DNA of 64,000 nt from Glandiceps talaboti (lineage: Eukaryota > Hemichordata > Enteropneusta > Spengelidae). Below the pieces are notes generated by a model that was given only the letters and a program-made list of their open reading frames with translations, did not search any database and was not told where the DNA came from. Position 1 is the first letter of the stretch; each line of letters begins with the position of its first letter. The DNA is taken from assembly GCF_964340395.1 (NCBI RefSeq), contig NC_135559.1, positions 9,428,759 to 9,492,758 on the forward strand, written 5' to 3'. The translations under genes were made by a program, and so were the position numbers. Shown here piece by piece: positions 13,301-21,052 of this stretch.

Positions 13301-16300
13301 TTAAACTCAAGGGGGTGGGAGTGGGGTGGGGGAGGGTGGTTAGGGATTAGAGTGCATGTGGATGTACCAGACAACTTTCAATCATCTGACTCAGTACACT
13401 TTCTATTCCTGCTTGACTCTTGGTTATTGTCAACACAATTTCTTACTACTTTCACTGCATGTATCAAAAACACATAATAAGCTGATGTATCAAACCACAA
13501 GATGGGGAGGGGTGGAGGTGTGTGTGGGGCGGAATGTAAAAATCTAAATTGTGAATCCAACACACTATCCATTAGTACCTGACTTTTGATCATGGCCATC
13601 ATCATTTCTTACTAAGTTTCATTTGATGTAACAAACCACTCAATAGAGTACAAGAGGAGAAGGGACAAAAAACTCTGAATGAGGTTATCAAACGATTAAA
13701 ACTTTGAATTACCTGATTCTTGGTCATCATCATCATCATCATCTCTTACTACTTTTACTGGATGTGTTAAACCACAGGCAAGTCCATTGTTGGTATGTCC
13801 ATAACCTTTAATTAGTTCATCTAACTTTGTATACTTCTGTTGCTGGACACCTTCCACTGCCTATTACAATAAAAACAAAACAAATCCATAAAGACTAAAA
13901 AATTACTCTTTTGGGTTGTCGGTGGCCGAGTGGTTAAACCACTTGCCTTTTACCACTGCGGTTTGGGTTCGAACCCATTCAGGGTTTGATTAAATTTACC
14001 ACGCTGTAAGTAAGAAGAGTGTCGTTCAGTTTGACTACAGTACAATGCAGTTACTCTGGTTTCCTCCTGCACTAACACTGAACCAAAGGAGCCTATAAAT
14101 GAGACTAGCTCCAGTTGGTTATCTGATAAATAAATAAATAAATGTCGTGATGGAGCGCCCTCACACATCAGTCAATCACTTGCAGAATAGCCGCTCAGTG
14201 AGGGTGGATCGACATGACGTATCTTACAGTCTATATCATAGTCTCTTATTTACACAACATGTTTTCCCAATTCCTGAATACACTTGCTAACTTTGTTTAT
14301 ACATTTATGTAGACTCTCTCACAGCCTTGGGAACATCGCCAGCAGAAACACGGTTGTTTTGTATGTACCAATATCTACTGCATAATTGTACTCGAATATC
14401 CTTGTACTGTGATACTGTGTATTGGGATGTCACAATAACACGGAGCATTGTAGTAACGCGTCAATGAATGGTTAGCCCTATGTAGTTGACAAGGGTGAGC
14501 AGTACACGGATATTCGAGTACAATTATGTGGTAGATATCAGTACATACAAACAACCCTGTTTGGACACTCCCGAGGCTGAGATAGTCCAATACTTCTGTT
14601 GTTGGACACCTTTGATGGACACCTTCTTTGGCATATCAGAATAAAAACACCATACATGTATGTTCACAAAAACTATCACAACATGGAATCACTTACAATC
14701 TGGCATATATATTCTCCTGTTTTACAAAGGAGCATCACTAAATGAACTAGAACTTTGTTCATATTCATATTTAGCTTGCACTCTTTCCATCTACTAGTAT
14801 AACATGGCATCATGACAAGCAAAATAACTTAGACCTGAAAAAAAATAAATGTGCGTTTCCGATAACATGGCCTCAGAAAATAGATTAGGTAGGCCAGGAT
14901 TTTATTTCATTTTACCTTATTTTATTTTTACCTTTTTAATTGTTTTTAGTTTTGAAAAATATTGATTCAACCCAAAACAAACGAAATGTCTATCAGAATA
15001 CCCCTTCTGTGATAGTTTGATAAAATATGTACAAACATCACTGGGGAAAGAAAACAGATGTACATGAAGGTCAAGAAGACAAAGAAGTTCTTATCTTTTT
15101 GTTTTAAATGTTTAAAAAAAAAACGTTTAGGGCTGGTGGATTAAAATAGGGTCAGTTGGGTTATCAGAAACACATACTTTTTCTAATTTGCCTTAAAGCA
15201 GAAATATCGAAGTGTTGCCAAATGACTGTGTGTATTATTCACATTTTATGTTCCCTACCAACAAATTAGATAGATAAGAAACAGCCCACTCATTACAAAT
15301 ATAAACAATACCAGCCACCACAACTGATACACAGAGACACCCACAATGTCCTTGGAACAAAGAAGCTATTTATGTCATCACATTGCATGCTCAGCTTTTG
15401 AAATATACAAATTGAAACTACATGTAACACGAATTTGAGTCTGCTTGCATGGTTCCCTGTGGTCACATGTGACAATGTGTACACATACAATGCATGCTTG
15501 TAGGCAGGAGTGTGGCATTTACTGAAATGATGATGTTCTGTGATAAAAATCATTCTGAGAGAAAAGTTTATAACGATTGATAAGAAAATGACAATTAATT
15601 AGTCTCTTTCACAAAACTTAGGTGTTTCCCCTTGTGACTTTCATTCACATATTCAGAGCCAAAAAAATTTGCGAAAAGAAAGAGAATTTGCATAAATTGG
15701 TTTGTTTCCATAACTTACTCAGGGTTAAAAAGTCATTCAGTCAAACATTACAAGAACAGCCAGCTAGTAATCTACACAATACTAATTTGATCTTACATTT
15801 TTGGAGAAATTGCTCAGGTGACCATCAGGTGACCATCAGGTGACCATCAGTACTTTTGCATTGTGCAATCAAGCCAGACAAATGTATGGCATGATTATTA
15901 TGTGGTGAATTTTTGCACTTTGTACATACAATACAGTCTAGATGCTCCCCAGGAGGTAACAGTTGAGGAAGTATACTGATTATTAAAGAAAACACAATTC
16001 TATGTCTGGGTCAATAAATTTATAAAATTTTCAAGCAGGCTATACTGTAGGGAATCACTCATTGTACAAAATTGTGTACTTTATATATTAACTTTCATCT
16101 ACAAATGAAACCCATACCTTGATGATAAACGCTGTTCCTCCATCCACTTTGGATGGCATTATCCTATACTGGTGTATTTTTCCTTGGTACCTGTTTTGAG
16201 AGACAGAAAGAAAACATTATAGATAAATTTATTGTGGTTTGATTTTACTTCATAAAACAACAAATCTAGATGCAAAAGTTGATTTTTACAATATTTTACT

Positions 16301-19300
16301 GGAGTAAAACATTTACATAAAACCTTGGATAAACTAGGAGTATTGTAGTACATGTATAATGTTAATGATAATAATAGTAATGTTAGTAACGCTTTCCCAC
16401 TTTGTGCCCGAGAGCGCTTTACAATTATTACTCCTGGCACGGATCTATGGTGGCACAGGATCCTTTTATACTTCCTCAACTCCCTGGGAACATACAATCA
16501 ATGTCCATTAATGTTAATGTATACCTTCTATGACATTACGATTGTATTCTGGTATTGATACAACTGCTGACATCAGACCATGCCCCCCCCCCCCCACCAC
16601 ACACACACACACCTGTTGCAAACAGGGAAAGTAAACAAATTAATAACACTTGGCTCAGCATGTTGGAACATCAGAGACTTGTATTACACATCATGGTTTG
16701 ATAAGAACAGTTTTATGGCCTCTTTATGTGTACATGAAGTGCCAGGGGAAGTGCAAATTTGTTTGTGAAGTGCACTATTATGTAAAGTGGCCATAAAACT
16801 GTTCTTATCAAATGATGGAATGCAATACAAGTTTCTATACTTCCAACATGCTGTGTCAAATGTTATTAATCTAATTTCGTTGTTTACTTTCCCTGTTTAT
16901 AACAGATTCAGTTCATCCATCCATGGTCTGATGTCAGCAGTTGTAGAATAATAGAATCCCACAATGTCAACATTATTATCCCATTCACTTCGTTATCGTC
17001 TGCTGGAATGTACGAAGTTCCAGTTCTACATTACACAGTATTCTATTCGTCAATCGATATGTATGCCTGCTGACTACGGAGCGTAATAAACCAATCAGCA
17101 ATAGGTTTACAAATCCAAATTTAAGTTTAACTCGCACATTGATGCTGAGTGTGAGATCAATTTGAGAGTGTAAGATTGATTTGAAAGTGTGTGAGATCGA
17201 TTTGATCTCATACTGGTTGTCCCACATTCTCAACTTGCAGCAACATGAGAACAGTTGATAGCATAGTAGGGATTTCCTCCGACAAATACATGTAACAAAT
17301 TATGTCATTGGATCTTTATAAGTTATATCTTAAACCAGGTTTGAGTTCAGTCAATTGCAAGTGATGGTTAAGTATGTTTTAGCAAGTAGAATACTATGGT
17401 TACCTTTTAAATATGCATAAAAATGTAAAAAAAAAAAAAAAAAAAAAAAAGTAAGAAAGAAAAAAAAGTTTAAATTAAGTTTGTACCCCTTCAAATTAAC
17501 TAATACAATACTAGGACAAATATAAATGTGGAGGCTACCCCCCCCCCCCCTCCCCCTCCGTTGTAAATAAATGTTTATTTTACTACATTTATAATAATAA
17601 TTAAATGTTGTTTTTATATAGCGCTTTCCCACTTTGTGCTCAAACAAAGTACTTTACAATTATTACCCCTGGCTCGGATCTATAGCAGTACAATGGCCAT
17701 TTATACTTCCTCAACTCCCTGGAGAGCATACAATCCATTGTAACCTTTATAAGTGCATAGGATTAAATTCTTCACATTACAACTTCCATCCTACCAGATC
17801 CCCAATTATACAGCTGGGTTGACAGAGGCACAGTCATGGTTCAAATCTTGCCCAAGGACTTAAAGTCATTCAGAAACAAACGGCATTGAAGGGGCTCGAA
17901 CCTGCAACCTACAGATTCCAAGCCGGCCACTCTAAACATTCACCCATCATGACTCCACAACTTTCACTTGACAACGAAGAATCAATACAATTATTTGGTG
18001 AAATATGGAATGTTGATTCTAGATCAACTGGTCTGAATAGTATTTAGTTGATATAGATTGAAACACACCATGAACAATGAGTGAAATAGAGTTTGACAAG
18101 ATACACGTTTCTTTATTTACACACTTATTGATTCTCAACAATACATGTATATGTAAACATGCTGAGTCACTATATTCCCCTTTGACATTTCATACTGGGA
18201 TACAACTTTAAACGTTTGACATAACTGTAAATTACACACCCATTTATATTGAGAAAGACAAAACATGTACTAATAGTAAATAAATGGCACTAAATCGTAT
18301 ATTCCCCTTTGACCTTCCACATGACTTTCACATTTGACCTGTATACAACTTTCATATTTGACCTTCCACACAACTTTCACATTTAACCTTCTACACAACT
18401 GTTCATATTTTACCTACTAAACACAACTTTCACCTCTGCATGGCCTAAATATAACCTTGAAATACAACTTTCACCATTAACCTACTACACACAAGTTTTA
18501 CATTTGACATTAGACACAACATTCACCTTTCAACCTCCACATACAATGTAGCAATCACCTTTGATCGTACACAAAACTGTTTACACAAACACTGTGTTAA
18601 AAACACTGCAGCAGGAAAACAAGTGACACTTTGTCAAGATATCATGCCAAACTACTCTCTTTTCAGTGGAATAATACATTTAAAAGTTGGGAATTAAATA
18701 TTTCTGATACAACCAATGGAGTAACTTTCTCAGTGCATTTCTTTCATGATGAAAACACAATGTACTTTTTGTGAACAGAGATTATCACCTTCCCTATCCG
18801 TATTCCTGTGTGAGCTATATGAATGACAGTGTGCCCTTATCATGAATATCAAGTACATTGTCTTCTACATAACATGCATACAGGAAATGTGGCTGGCAAG
18901 GAAATGAATCACTTTGCCAAAAAACTCTGCATTTGGTGTTCCTATAAGTTGCTAATCTTTGTAAATTCAGATATGCCAATGTTGCTGTGAATGGCAGTGT
19001 TGTTTCATAATTCTGATTCCAAATTGTATTTTCTGTTATTCCATACAAATCACGAAAATTGAAAACTGGCAACATTACAAAAGTCTGTCTACAATACATG
19101 CATTGTTTAATTTGGATTTGGTGTTTGTCTTGCATATCATTACCATTGAAACCAAATTTCATTTAATCTCAGCATGGACTTTCAAATAACTTAAGTTGAC
19201 AGTTTGGAAGTGATTTGCATAATGGCCCTGTTCTTCCAGGAAGTGACTTATAAATTTTAGCCGTGGCACTAGTTTGCTGACACTTGGTTCCTTGGAAGAA

Positions 19301-20298
19301 AAATTAGCATAGACAAAATTTTAGGGTTGGTCTTTCAAAATGTATGTGTTATTATAGTTACACTTAATAAACAGTTTTAATTAAGTTCTGCAATTTTTGT
19401 AAAACATTGATAGTACGACTGTCACCCCAACCCATTTACATATCTAGGTGCCAGCTCACTTCCTTTAACTCAAAATTTCTTGGTAAATATCTACTGACAT
19501 TTTGTTCAATGGTAAAACTATGATGAAACTTCACCCAAATTTTTGGGTTCATTAATAATCCATATGTACACAAAAACTATGAATGCTCAATCTCGGGCAA
19601 CTGATTAATAATCAGTCTGAATAATGGCTTACACTATAAGTTACAGCTAGTCTGTGCCTGTCCATCATACTGACTCCTTGTCATCACAGGGACTGTGTTG
19701 TAACTTATAAAATATACTGGAACCTGCAAGTTACAGTTTCGCAACACAAGTTATAACTTATAAGAACAGGTGTTTTGGGACACTTTCTGATTACTTGCAA
19801 CATTACCTCACAGAGTCACACTAGTGTCCTTAAGCATTTTATGTTGTGAAAGATGTCTTGAAGGTCAAACCATGGAAGTATAACCCACGGGTTATACTTC
19901 CATGGTCAAACAGACCATAGTGATGCACATTTACATATGCATTTCTTTTCTAATGTCGTGTAAAAACACAGAGACAGTCTGGATTTATGTTTGTCATTGA
20001 CACAGTATGGTGGCACAGACAATACGTGCTTTCACTCCGAAGTCGAAGGTCGCATTCACCTTTGCATATATGTAGTTATCTCTCGTCAAAACTCGTTTCA
20101 AAATAGTTATATATCTACATGTACTTATTATTCAATCAATAGAACAAGTGTTTACACTTACAATACACACAGTGCGTAAGCCCCAGCCATGCTCTCACTG
20201 TCTCGTACAAGAAAACTTCCATCTTGACCAGAATTGAACAACTCTTCCTCTGCCTTCATTCGGCTCATTTGACCGTGGTACCACGGCCATGAAGCCAT
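614..20298 (-). CDS. INPPL1: SHIP-type SH2-domain inositol 5-phosphatase (INPPL1/INPP5D family), 15 exons visible, 3' end outside window
   Basis: The vertebrate family hydrolyses the 5-phosphate of PI(3,4,5)P3 at the plasma membrane, recruited through its SH2 domain to phosphotyrosine receptors. Exons in order are 20298-20162, 16190-16118, 13860-13713, 9502-9265, 8185-8095, 7954-7877, 6460-6335, 5377-5293, 5169-5075, 4536-4434, 3836-3640, 2966-2849, 2417-2321, 1429-1297 and 713-614; phases match throughout. They give about 606 residues. Order: SH2 (about 1-110, with FLVRDSES), a helical linker, a degenerate PH-like segment, then the phosphatase domain with FIGSWNMG, HDLYVIGTQE, NSHLTSG and FWFGDLNYR. 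The later WCDR and SDH motifs and the tail must lie left of position 614. The sequence LDGDVQGIL and the SH2 text are closer to SHIP2 than SHIP1 from memory; an invertebrate gene would be co-orthologous to both. Exon 8 boundaries are the only doubtful part. Confidence 0.93.
765..880 (-). mobile_element. SINE 3'-end fragment, diverged
   Basis: CTCAAGGCGCTCATAATTAT and CCTCTGGCACAGATC echo the end of the 17590 element, next to an ATAATAATAA microsatellite. The body is lost. Confidence 0.45.
1297..1429 (-). CDS. INPPL1: SHIP exon 14: phosphatase core, GDLNYR motif
   Basis: Encodes RNQNYFDILKGLQLGQKDPY and then FWFGDLNYRLDGDVQ. G-D-L-N-(Y/F)-R is a family signature contacting the active site. 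133 bp, donor GTAAGT, phase 0 out. Confidence 0.96.
1600..2260. repeat. Dispersed repeat, unclassified, copy 1
   Basis: TTTACTAAGATAGATGCAAA, GTAAACATTGGAAGTCCC and GAACTAACGTCCATTCAA recur in the same order at 39410-39625. The start holds GGGGCGCCCTCACACATC, a string also near 14153 and 41610 and, inverted and diverged, near 26493. Confidence 0.5.
2321..2417 (-). CDS. INPPL1: SHIP exon 13: phosphatase core, NSHLTSG motif
   Basis: Encodes NKGGVAISFHFNGTSMCFIN then SHLTSGNEKCVR. N-S-H-L is a catalytic-site motif of 5-phosphatases. 97 bp, phase 1 in and phase 2 out. Confidence 0.96.
2531..2945. repeat. About 205-bp tandem duplication reaching SHIP exon 12
   Basis: TGACCTTTGACATGACAAAG starts at 2531 and 2736, and CTCAACATGGCTTATT occurs at 2676 and, inside exon 12, at 2886. 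Similarity between these anchors is moderate. Confidence 0.5.
2849..2966 (-). CDS. INPPL1: SHIP exon 12: phosphatase core
   Basis: Encodes IAVCSLWQMRLVILAKPEH then RISHVEQSTVKTGIANTLG, nearly identical in pattern to vertebrate SHIPs. 118 bp, acceptor TTTCAG, donor GTAAGT, phase 1 out. Confidence 0.96.
3640..3836 (-). CDS. INPPL1: SHIP exon 11: phosphatase core
   Basis: Encodes MPNNKMQSWFRCEGSGK, then PHDLYVIGTQESSLSERDW and KLKKELLATVNVEFNT. The glutamate in GTQE is the metal-binding residue of the family. 197 bp, phase 1 in and phase 0 out. Confidence 0.96.
4434..4536 (-). CDS. INPPL1: SHIP exon 10: start of phosphatase domain
   Basis: Encodes KRETFCQLVQQMKNIHSHSN then DIDQLSLFIGSWNMG. F-I-G-(S/T)-W-N-M-G is the first motif of the 5-phosphatase fold. 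Acceptor ACTCACAG, donor GTAAGA, phase 1 out. Confidence 0.95.
4690..5055. repeat. (AACAT)n array with 34-bp higher-order period
   Basis: Pentamers AACAT are interrupted by TATAACATCT at regular 34-bp steps: TCTAAC at 4727, 4761, 4795, 4829, 4863, 4897 and 4931. The array then becomes simple AACAT. It sits between SHIP exons 9 and 10; the long minus-strand frames through it are not genes. Confidence 0.9.
5075..5169 (-). CDS. INPPL1: SHIP exon 9: end of PH-like segment
   Basis: Encodes LQLVKSRSNNTKLIVKVEGS then KRKEFAFENVK, aligning with the R-Q-L-I-K-S segment of SHIPs. Acceptor TTTACAG at 5171-5170; a second ACAG 8 bp further in would give an 87-bp phase-0 exon. Donor GTAACA. Confidence 0.8.
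5293..5377 (-). CDS. INPPL1: SHIP exon 8 (uncertain 3' boundary)
   Basis: After acceptor TTTTTGCAG the frame reads KYRNEPYALSQKMIYNIRFH then SRIYILLK, resembling the start of the SHIP PH-like segment, before a stop at 5272-5270. Two phase-compatible ends exist. One is AAAG followed by ATAACCTTTT at 5293, a near match to the U12-type 5' splice site. The other is a weak GTAGAA donor that ends the exon at 5317. The first keeps more family similarity. Confidence 0.5.
5720..6080. repeat. Tandem array, about 72-bp unit, 5-6 copies
   Basis: Each unit contains GTAAATGATCAGCTTCA, GATTGGCTTGAATCCTTCAC and TTTGACCTAAATTTAAA, with variants. It lies in the SHIP intron after exon 7. Confidence 0.85.
6335..6460 (-). 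CDS. INPPL1: SHIP exon 7: linker to PH-like segment
   Basis: Encodes ALKSLQEVCKSYDISQEEVP and ends SAIPPITFE, matching the conserved I-P-P-V-T-F-E of SHIP1. It is 42 codons, phase 0, acceptor TTCCCAG, donor GTAAGT. Confidence 0.9.
7255..7385. repeat. (AAACA)n / (CA)n / (AAAC)n microsatellite
   Basis: Runs of AACAAAAC, a (CA) stretch and AAACAAACAAAC make a compound microsatellite. Confidence 0.9.
7455..7755. repeat. 300-bp purine-rich strand (GGAGA)
   Basis: The plus strand is almost entirely A and G for about 300 bp, for example GGGAGAGGAAGGGAAGGG. Such tracts can form triplex DNA. The reading frames on both strands are compositional. Confidence 0.85.
7877..7954 (-). CDS. INPPL1: SHIP exon 6: helical linker
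   Basis: Encodes SKVPELDGFLDKLPDCRKSV then RDLEKQ. It is 26 codons, phase 0 at both ends, with acceptor TTTGTAG and donor GTAATA. Confidence 0.87.
8095..8185 (-). CDS. INPPL1: SHIP exon 5: helical linker
   Basis: Encodes QMEIFLAKLEIINNLFDENR then IVLSRSEETK. Acceptor TTTCAG, donor GTAAGT, 91 bp. The entering base completes a lysine codon from exon 4 and the exon ends in phase 0. Confidence 0.88.
8345..8930. repeat. Tandem array, about 91-bp unit
   Basis: GCTAACACCAGGCTGGCACT, CACCATTTTGCAACAAGAAG and GGTTAATGTCTGCACCAGCC recur in order. Adjacent best copies are 91-92 bp apart (GCTAGCTCC near 8580 and 8672). The intron is that between SHIP exons 4 and 5. Confidence 0.8.
8930..9250. repeat. 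Tandem array, about 60-bp unit, related to SHIP exon 4
   Basis: Units of the form ATGACTTAGCT...TTTAGAATCTGGCACCA...ACACA repeat about five times. The adjoining exon carries CTGACTTAGCT (9282) and TTATTGGCACCACACTGTAC (9317), so the array and exon share ancestry. Confidence 0.65.
9085..9135. mobile_element. 35-bp palindromic element with 8-bp target duplication, copy 1
   Basis: TGACTTAG at 9085-9092 and 9128-9135 flanks a 35-bp segment whose ends (CATGGAAGTATA and TATACTTCCA) are inverted. The TIR is shared with the element at 19871. Confidence 0.55.
9265..9502 (-). CDS. INPPL1: SHIP exon 4: helical linker
   Basis: Begins DDDDEKMAREGKLLYEET and continues with FQNRLSQLRLTDMDNTFAD and NIPQLHHLIAKSARDFQK. 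It aligns with the helical stretch between SH2 and phosphatase in SHIP proteins. Phase 1 in, phase 2 out; donor GTAAGT. Part of its 3' end resembles the tandem array in the next intron. Confidence 0.9.
9955..10330 (+). mobile_element. SINE-like element, full copy
   Basis: Contains a B-box-like GGTTCGAGCCCC (10010-10021), then a body including CCCAGCTGTATAATTGGGGA and the end segment CCAGGGGTAATAATTGTGAG. The same body occurs inverted at 17590-17950, with end fragments at 765-880 and 16375-16500. This resembles widely distributed metazoan SINE domains with a G-C-G-C-T-T-T end; the family was not confirmed. Confidence 0.7.
10647..11067. mobile_element. Foldback (MITE-like) element A, copy 1, with nested insert
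   Basis: The left end (ATACTCTTTCACAG, then a stretch to CAATTGTACTTGAATA) is the reverse complement of the right end (GAATATTTGAGTACAATTGT to CACTGTGAGAGAGTAT). The interior also pairs: CGTTGACGTGTTAC-type segments flank 10870-10935. A 77-bp insert occupies 10736-10812. Confidence 0.7.
10736..10812. repeat. 77-bp module inserted in foldback element A
   Basis: It starts GGTAGGTCCAACAGAATG and ends CTTCCCAGCAAAAA. A 16-bp direct repeat, CAATTGTACTTGAATA, flanks it at 10720-10735 and 10813-10828. A close second copy lies at 11571-11649. Confidence 0.6.
11380..11512. mobile_element. Foldback element B
   Basis: Arms GTGAAGTTGCTACATCAGAG and GCCGAACAGCAAGC pair with GCTGTTCGGCC and TACAGCAACTTCAC. 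Total about 130-180 bp. One copy was seen in the window. Confidence 0.6.
11571..11649. repeat. Second copy of the 77-bp module
   Basis: AGGTCCAATAGAATGTCAAA through GCTCTTCCCAGCAAAAACAA repeats the insert at 10736-10812 with few differences. No clear flanking duplication is visible. Confidence 0.6.
12140..12436. mobile_element. Foldback element C, copy 1
   Basis: The left arm (GGAAAGTAAAC, TTAATAACACTTG, CAGCATGTTGGAA, TTTGATAAGAACAGTTT) is repeated inverted at 12322-12436. Arms are about 100 bp around a spacer of about 90 bp. A second copy is at 16561. Confidence 0.7.
13145..13200. repeat. Poly-G tracts
   Basis: Two runs of 13 or more G separated by TGATGAAGTGAGGAAGTGA. The plus strand could form a G-quadruplex. 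They belong to the spacer of the exon-3 duplication unit. Confidence 0.85.
13245..13640 (-). pseudogene. Three decayed copies of the SHIP exon 3 3' end
   Basis: Minus strand: near 13605-13577, RNDDGH with DQKS then a preserved GTACTA donor; near 13465-13407, HAVKVVRNCVDNNQES without donor; near 13305-13245, VKVV with stops. The real exon reads THPVKVVRDDDDDDDQES. Copies are separated by G-rich spacers in a unit of about 135-170 bp. Confidence 0.75.
13713..13860 (-). CDS. INPPL1: SHIP exon 3: C-terminal SH2 and acidic linker
   Basis: Encodes KYTKLDELIKGYGHTNNGL, then THPVKVVR and a run of seven aspartates ending QES. The acceptor is GTAATAG and the donor GTAATT, leaving phase 1. Degenerate copies of the 3' end of this exon lie downstream at 13245-13640. 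Confidence 0.93.
13918..14143 (+). mobile_element. tRNA-derived SINE
   Basis: Starts with a tRNA-like head: A box TGGCCGAGTGG at 13922-13932 and B box GGTTCGAACCC at 13966-13976, similar to Leu/Ser tRNAs. An unrelated body follows, then an (AAAT)n tail at about 14128-14143. No cloverleaf for a functional tRNA follows. It lies in the intron just outside SHIP exon 3. Confidence 0.75.
14311..14587. mobile_element. Foldback (MITE-like) element A, copy 2
   Basis: Same arms as the element at 10647 (AGACTCTCTCACAG, TGTACTCGAATATCC and their inverses), without the insert. It has no coding capacity. The two copies are 3.3 kb apart in the same introns of SHIP. Confidence 0.7.
14848..15180. mobile_element. 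MITE-like element H
   Basis: AATGTGCGTTTCCGATAACA at the left pairs with GGGTTATCAGAAACACATAC at the right. Related sequence occurs at 22312-22660 (GTGTGGTTCCGATTACG) and a fragment at 24090-24160 (GTTATCAGAAACAGAC). Confidence 0.5.
16118..16190 (-). CDS. INPPL1: SHIP exon 2: central SH2
   Basis: Encodes YQGKIHQYRIMPSKVDGG, the central SH2 strands. The acceptor is AAAACAG and the donor GTATGG. One base completes the TTG codon of exon 1 and the exon ends in phase 0. Length 73 bp. Confidence 0.92.
16375..16500 (-). mobile_element. SINE 3'-end fragment
   Basis: GCTTTCCCACTTTGTGCCCG through CCTGGCACGGATC and TTATACTTCCTCAACTCCCT repeats the terminal part of the 17590 element. Only the 3' part of the element is present, as expected from 5' truncation. 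Confidence 0.6.
16561..16943. mobile_element. Foldback element C, copy 2, with perfect 22-bp terminal inverted repeats
   Basis: The outermost 22 bp at 16561-16582 (CAACTGCTGACATCAGACCA plus TG) are perfectly inverted at 16922-16943. The copy is flanked by TA on both sides, consistent with a Tc1/mariner-type target duplication. Inner arms match copy 1. Confidence 0.75.
17590..17950 (-). mobile_element. SINE-like element, inverted copy
   Basis: Reverse-complement relative of the copy at 9955: AGCGCTTTCCCACTTTGTGC, then CAGCTGGGTTGACAGAGGCA and GGGGCTCGAACCTGCAACC. It begins next to an AATAATAATT stretch and ends GACTCCAC, matching GGAGTCATGC of the other copy. Confidence 0.7.
18290..18560. repeat. 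Degenerate 25-30-bp tandem array
   Basis: ACAACTTTCACATTTGACCT and variants repeat about ten times between SHIP exons 1 and 2. Confidence 0.7.
19863..19911. mobile_element. 33-bp palindromic element with 8-bp target duplication, copy 2
   Basis: GGTCAAAC at 19863-19870 and 19904-19911 flanks CATGGAAGTATAACCC and its inverse GGGTTATACTTCCAT. Together with flanking bases it forms a perfect palindrome with 18-bp arms and a 2-nt centre at 19869-19906. Confidence 0.6.
20162..20298 (-). CDS. INPPL1: SHIP exon 1: start codon and N-terminal half of SH2
   Basis: ATG at 20298-20296 opens MASWPWYHGQMSRM, the usual start just before the SH2 W-Y-H-G motif. FLVRDSES follows, with the phosphotyrosine-binding arginine at residue 32. 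The donor GTAAGT begins at 20161 and leaves phase 2. No in-frame upstream start is needed for the domain. Confidence 0.92.
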
Positions 20299-20978
20299 TT
20301 TTGAAGTCTACTACCGATCAACTGACACTTGTATGAAAGTATACCACGCCCCACTGCTTCTCGTCTGGTGGTGATTCGTGACTCAAAAGTGATTATTATG
20401 CAAAGTTTGAAGGTATCCAAAACTTCCGGGTTTGCCTGCGTCGCTGTCAAATGTACGTAAAAAGTACTCTTGTTTTAAAACGGATACATTTCCGCGTCCA
20501 ATTTTCCGTTTAACCAATGTGAAGTGGAGACTTCACATTATTTCTCTTGCAGATATCTCTCAACAGGTTCAATTGAACGGTCAAAACAGTTAATTGTAGT
20601 TCACTTCCTGAAATACCGTGTTCGAGAGAGCCGCCATTTTGCGTTAATGACAAAATCTCGTGTTTTGCGTGATTTAAATTTAAATGTGACGTAACGTTAG
20701 TCATATTTCTTTATTATTATTATTATTGAGACTTTTTATATTTCACTTAATGAACTTAATTATATAAAACCACCAATAAACTTTTTTTTCAACGTGCATT
20801 GCATATATATCTCGCACTCAAGGCGAGGCCTCGAGACCGAGAGTCACATGAGTCAAGGTTATGCGCCGGTTTAACCTCGATGACGTCAGGAATAATCAAT
20901 AGGATAGTTACATTTGTTACGTAGCTTCAGTGCATTCAAGTTGTCCGATCCCGGTAGAAATTTACACTTCACGCTAAA
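20299..20978. promoter_or_regulatory. Head-to-head SHIP / ACADVL intergenic region, likely bidirectional promoter
   Basis: Only 680 bp separate the two start codons, including both 5' UTRs. Sites seen are a perfect CRE TGACGTCA at 20881-20888, a CRE-like TGACGTAA at 20687-20694, and CCAAT at about 20498 and 20514. There is also a YY1-like GCCGCCATTTTG at 20630-20641, an ETS-like CTTCCTG at 20604-20610, and TCACATGA overlapping an AP-1 TGAGTCA at 20844-20855. No TATA box lies at an obvious distance. CpG dinucleotides are denser here than in the flanks. Promoter function is inferred from position and motifs. Confidence 0.7.
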
Positions 20979-21052
20979 ATGTTGCGACCAGGAAACCTTG
21001 TAACTATTTTGAAACATGGCGTTTCAGCCAATTACATTATGTCAACGGCTAG
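20979..21052 (+). CDS. ACADVL: ACADVL exon 1: mitochondrial targeting start
   Basis: Encodes [20 protein letters not shown] then MSTA. Few acidic and some basic residues fit a matrix presequence. The donor GTAAGT at 21053 leaves phase 2. It is the first ATG after the promoter region and is in frame with exon 2. Confidence 0.88.

Noticed and set aside
13921-13995. Functional tRNA gene
   Set aside because: A and B boxes are good, but the stem pairing after the B box fails and an unrelated body with an AAAT tail follows, as in a SINE.
20265-20450. 61-residue minus-strand frame at the SHIP start
   Set aside because: It overlaps SHIP exon 1 in another frame and has no family similarity; the SH2 frame starting at 20298 is correct.
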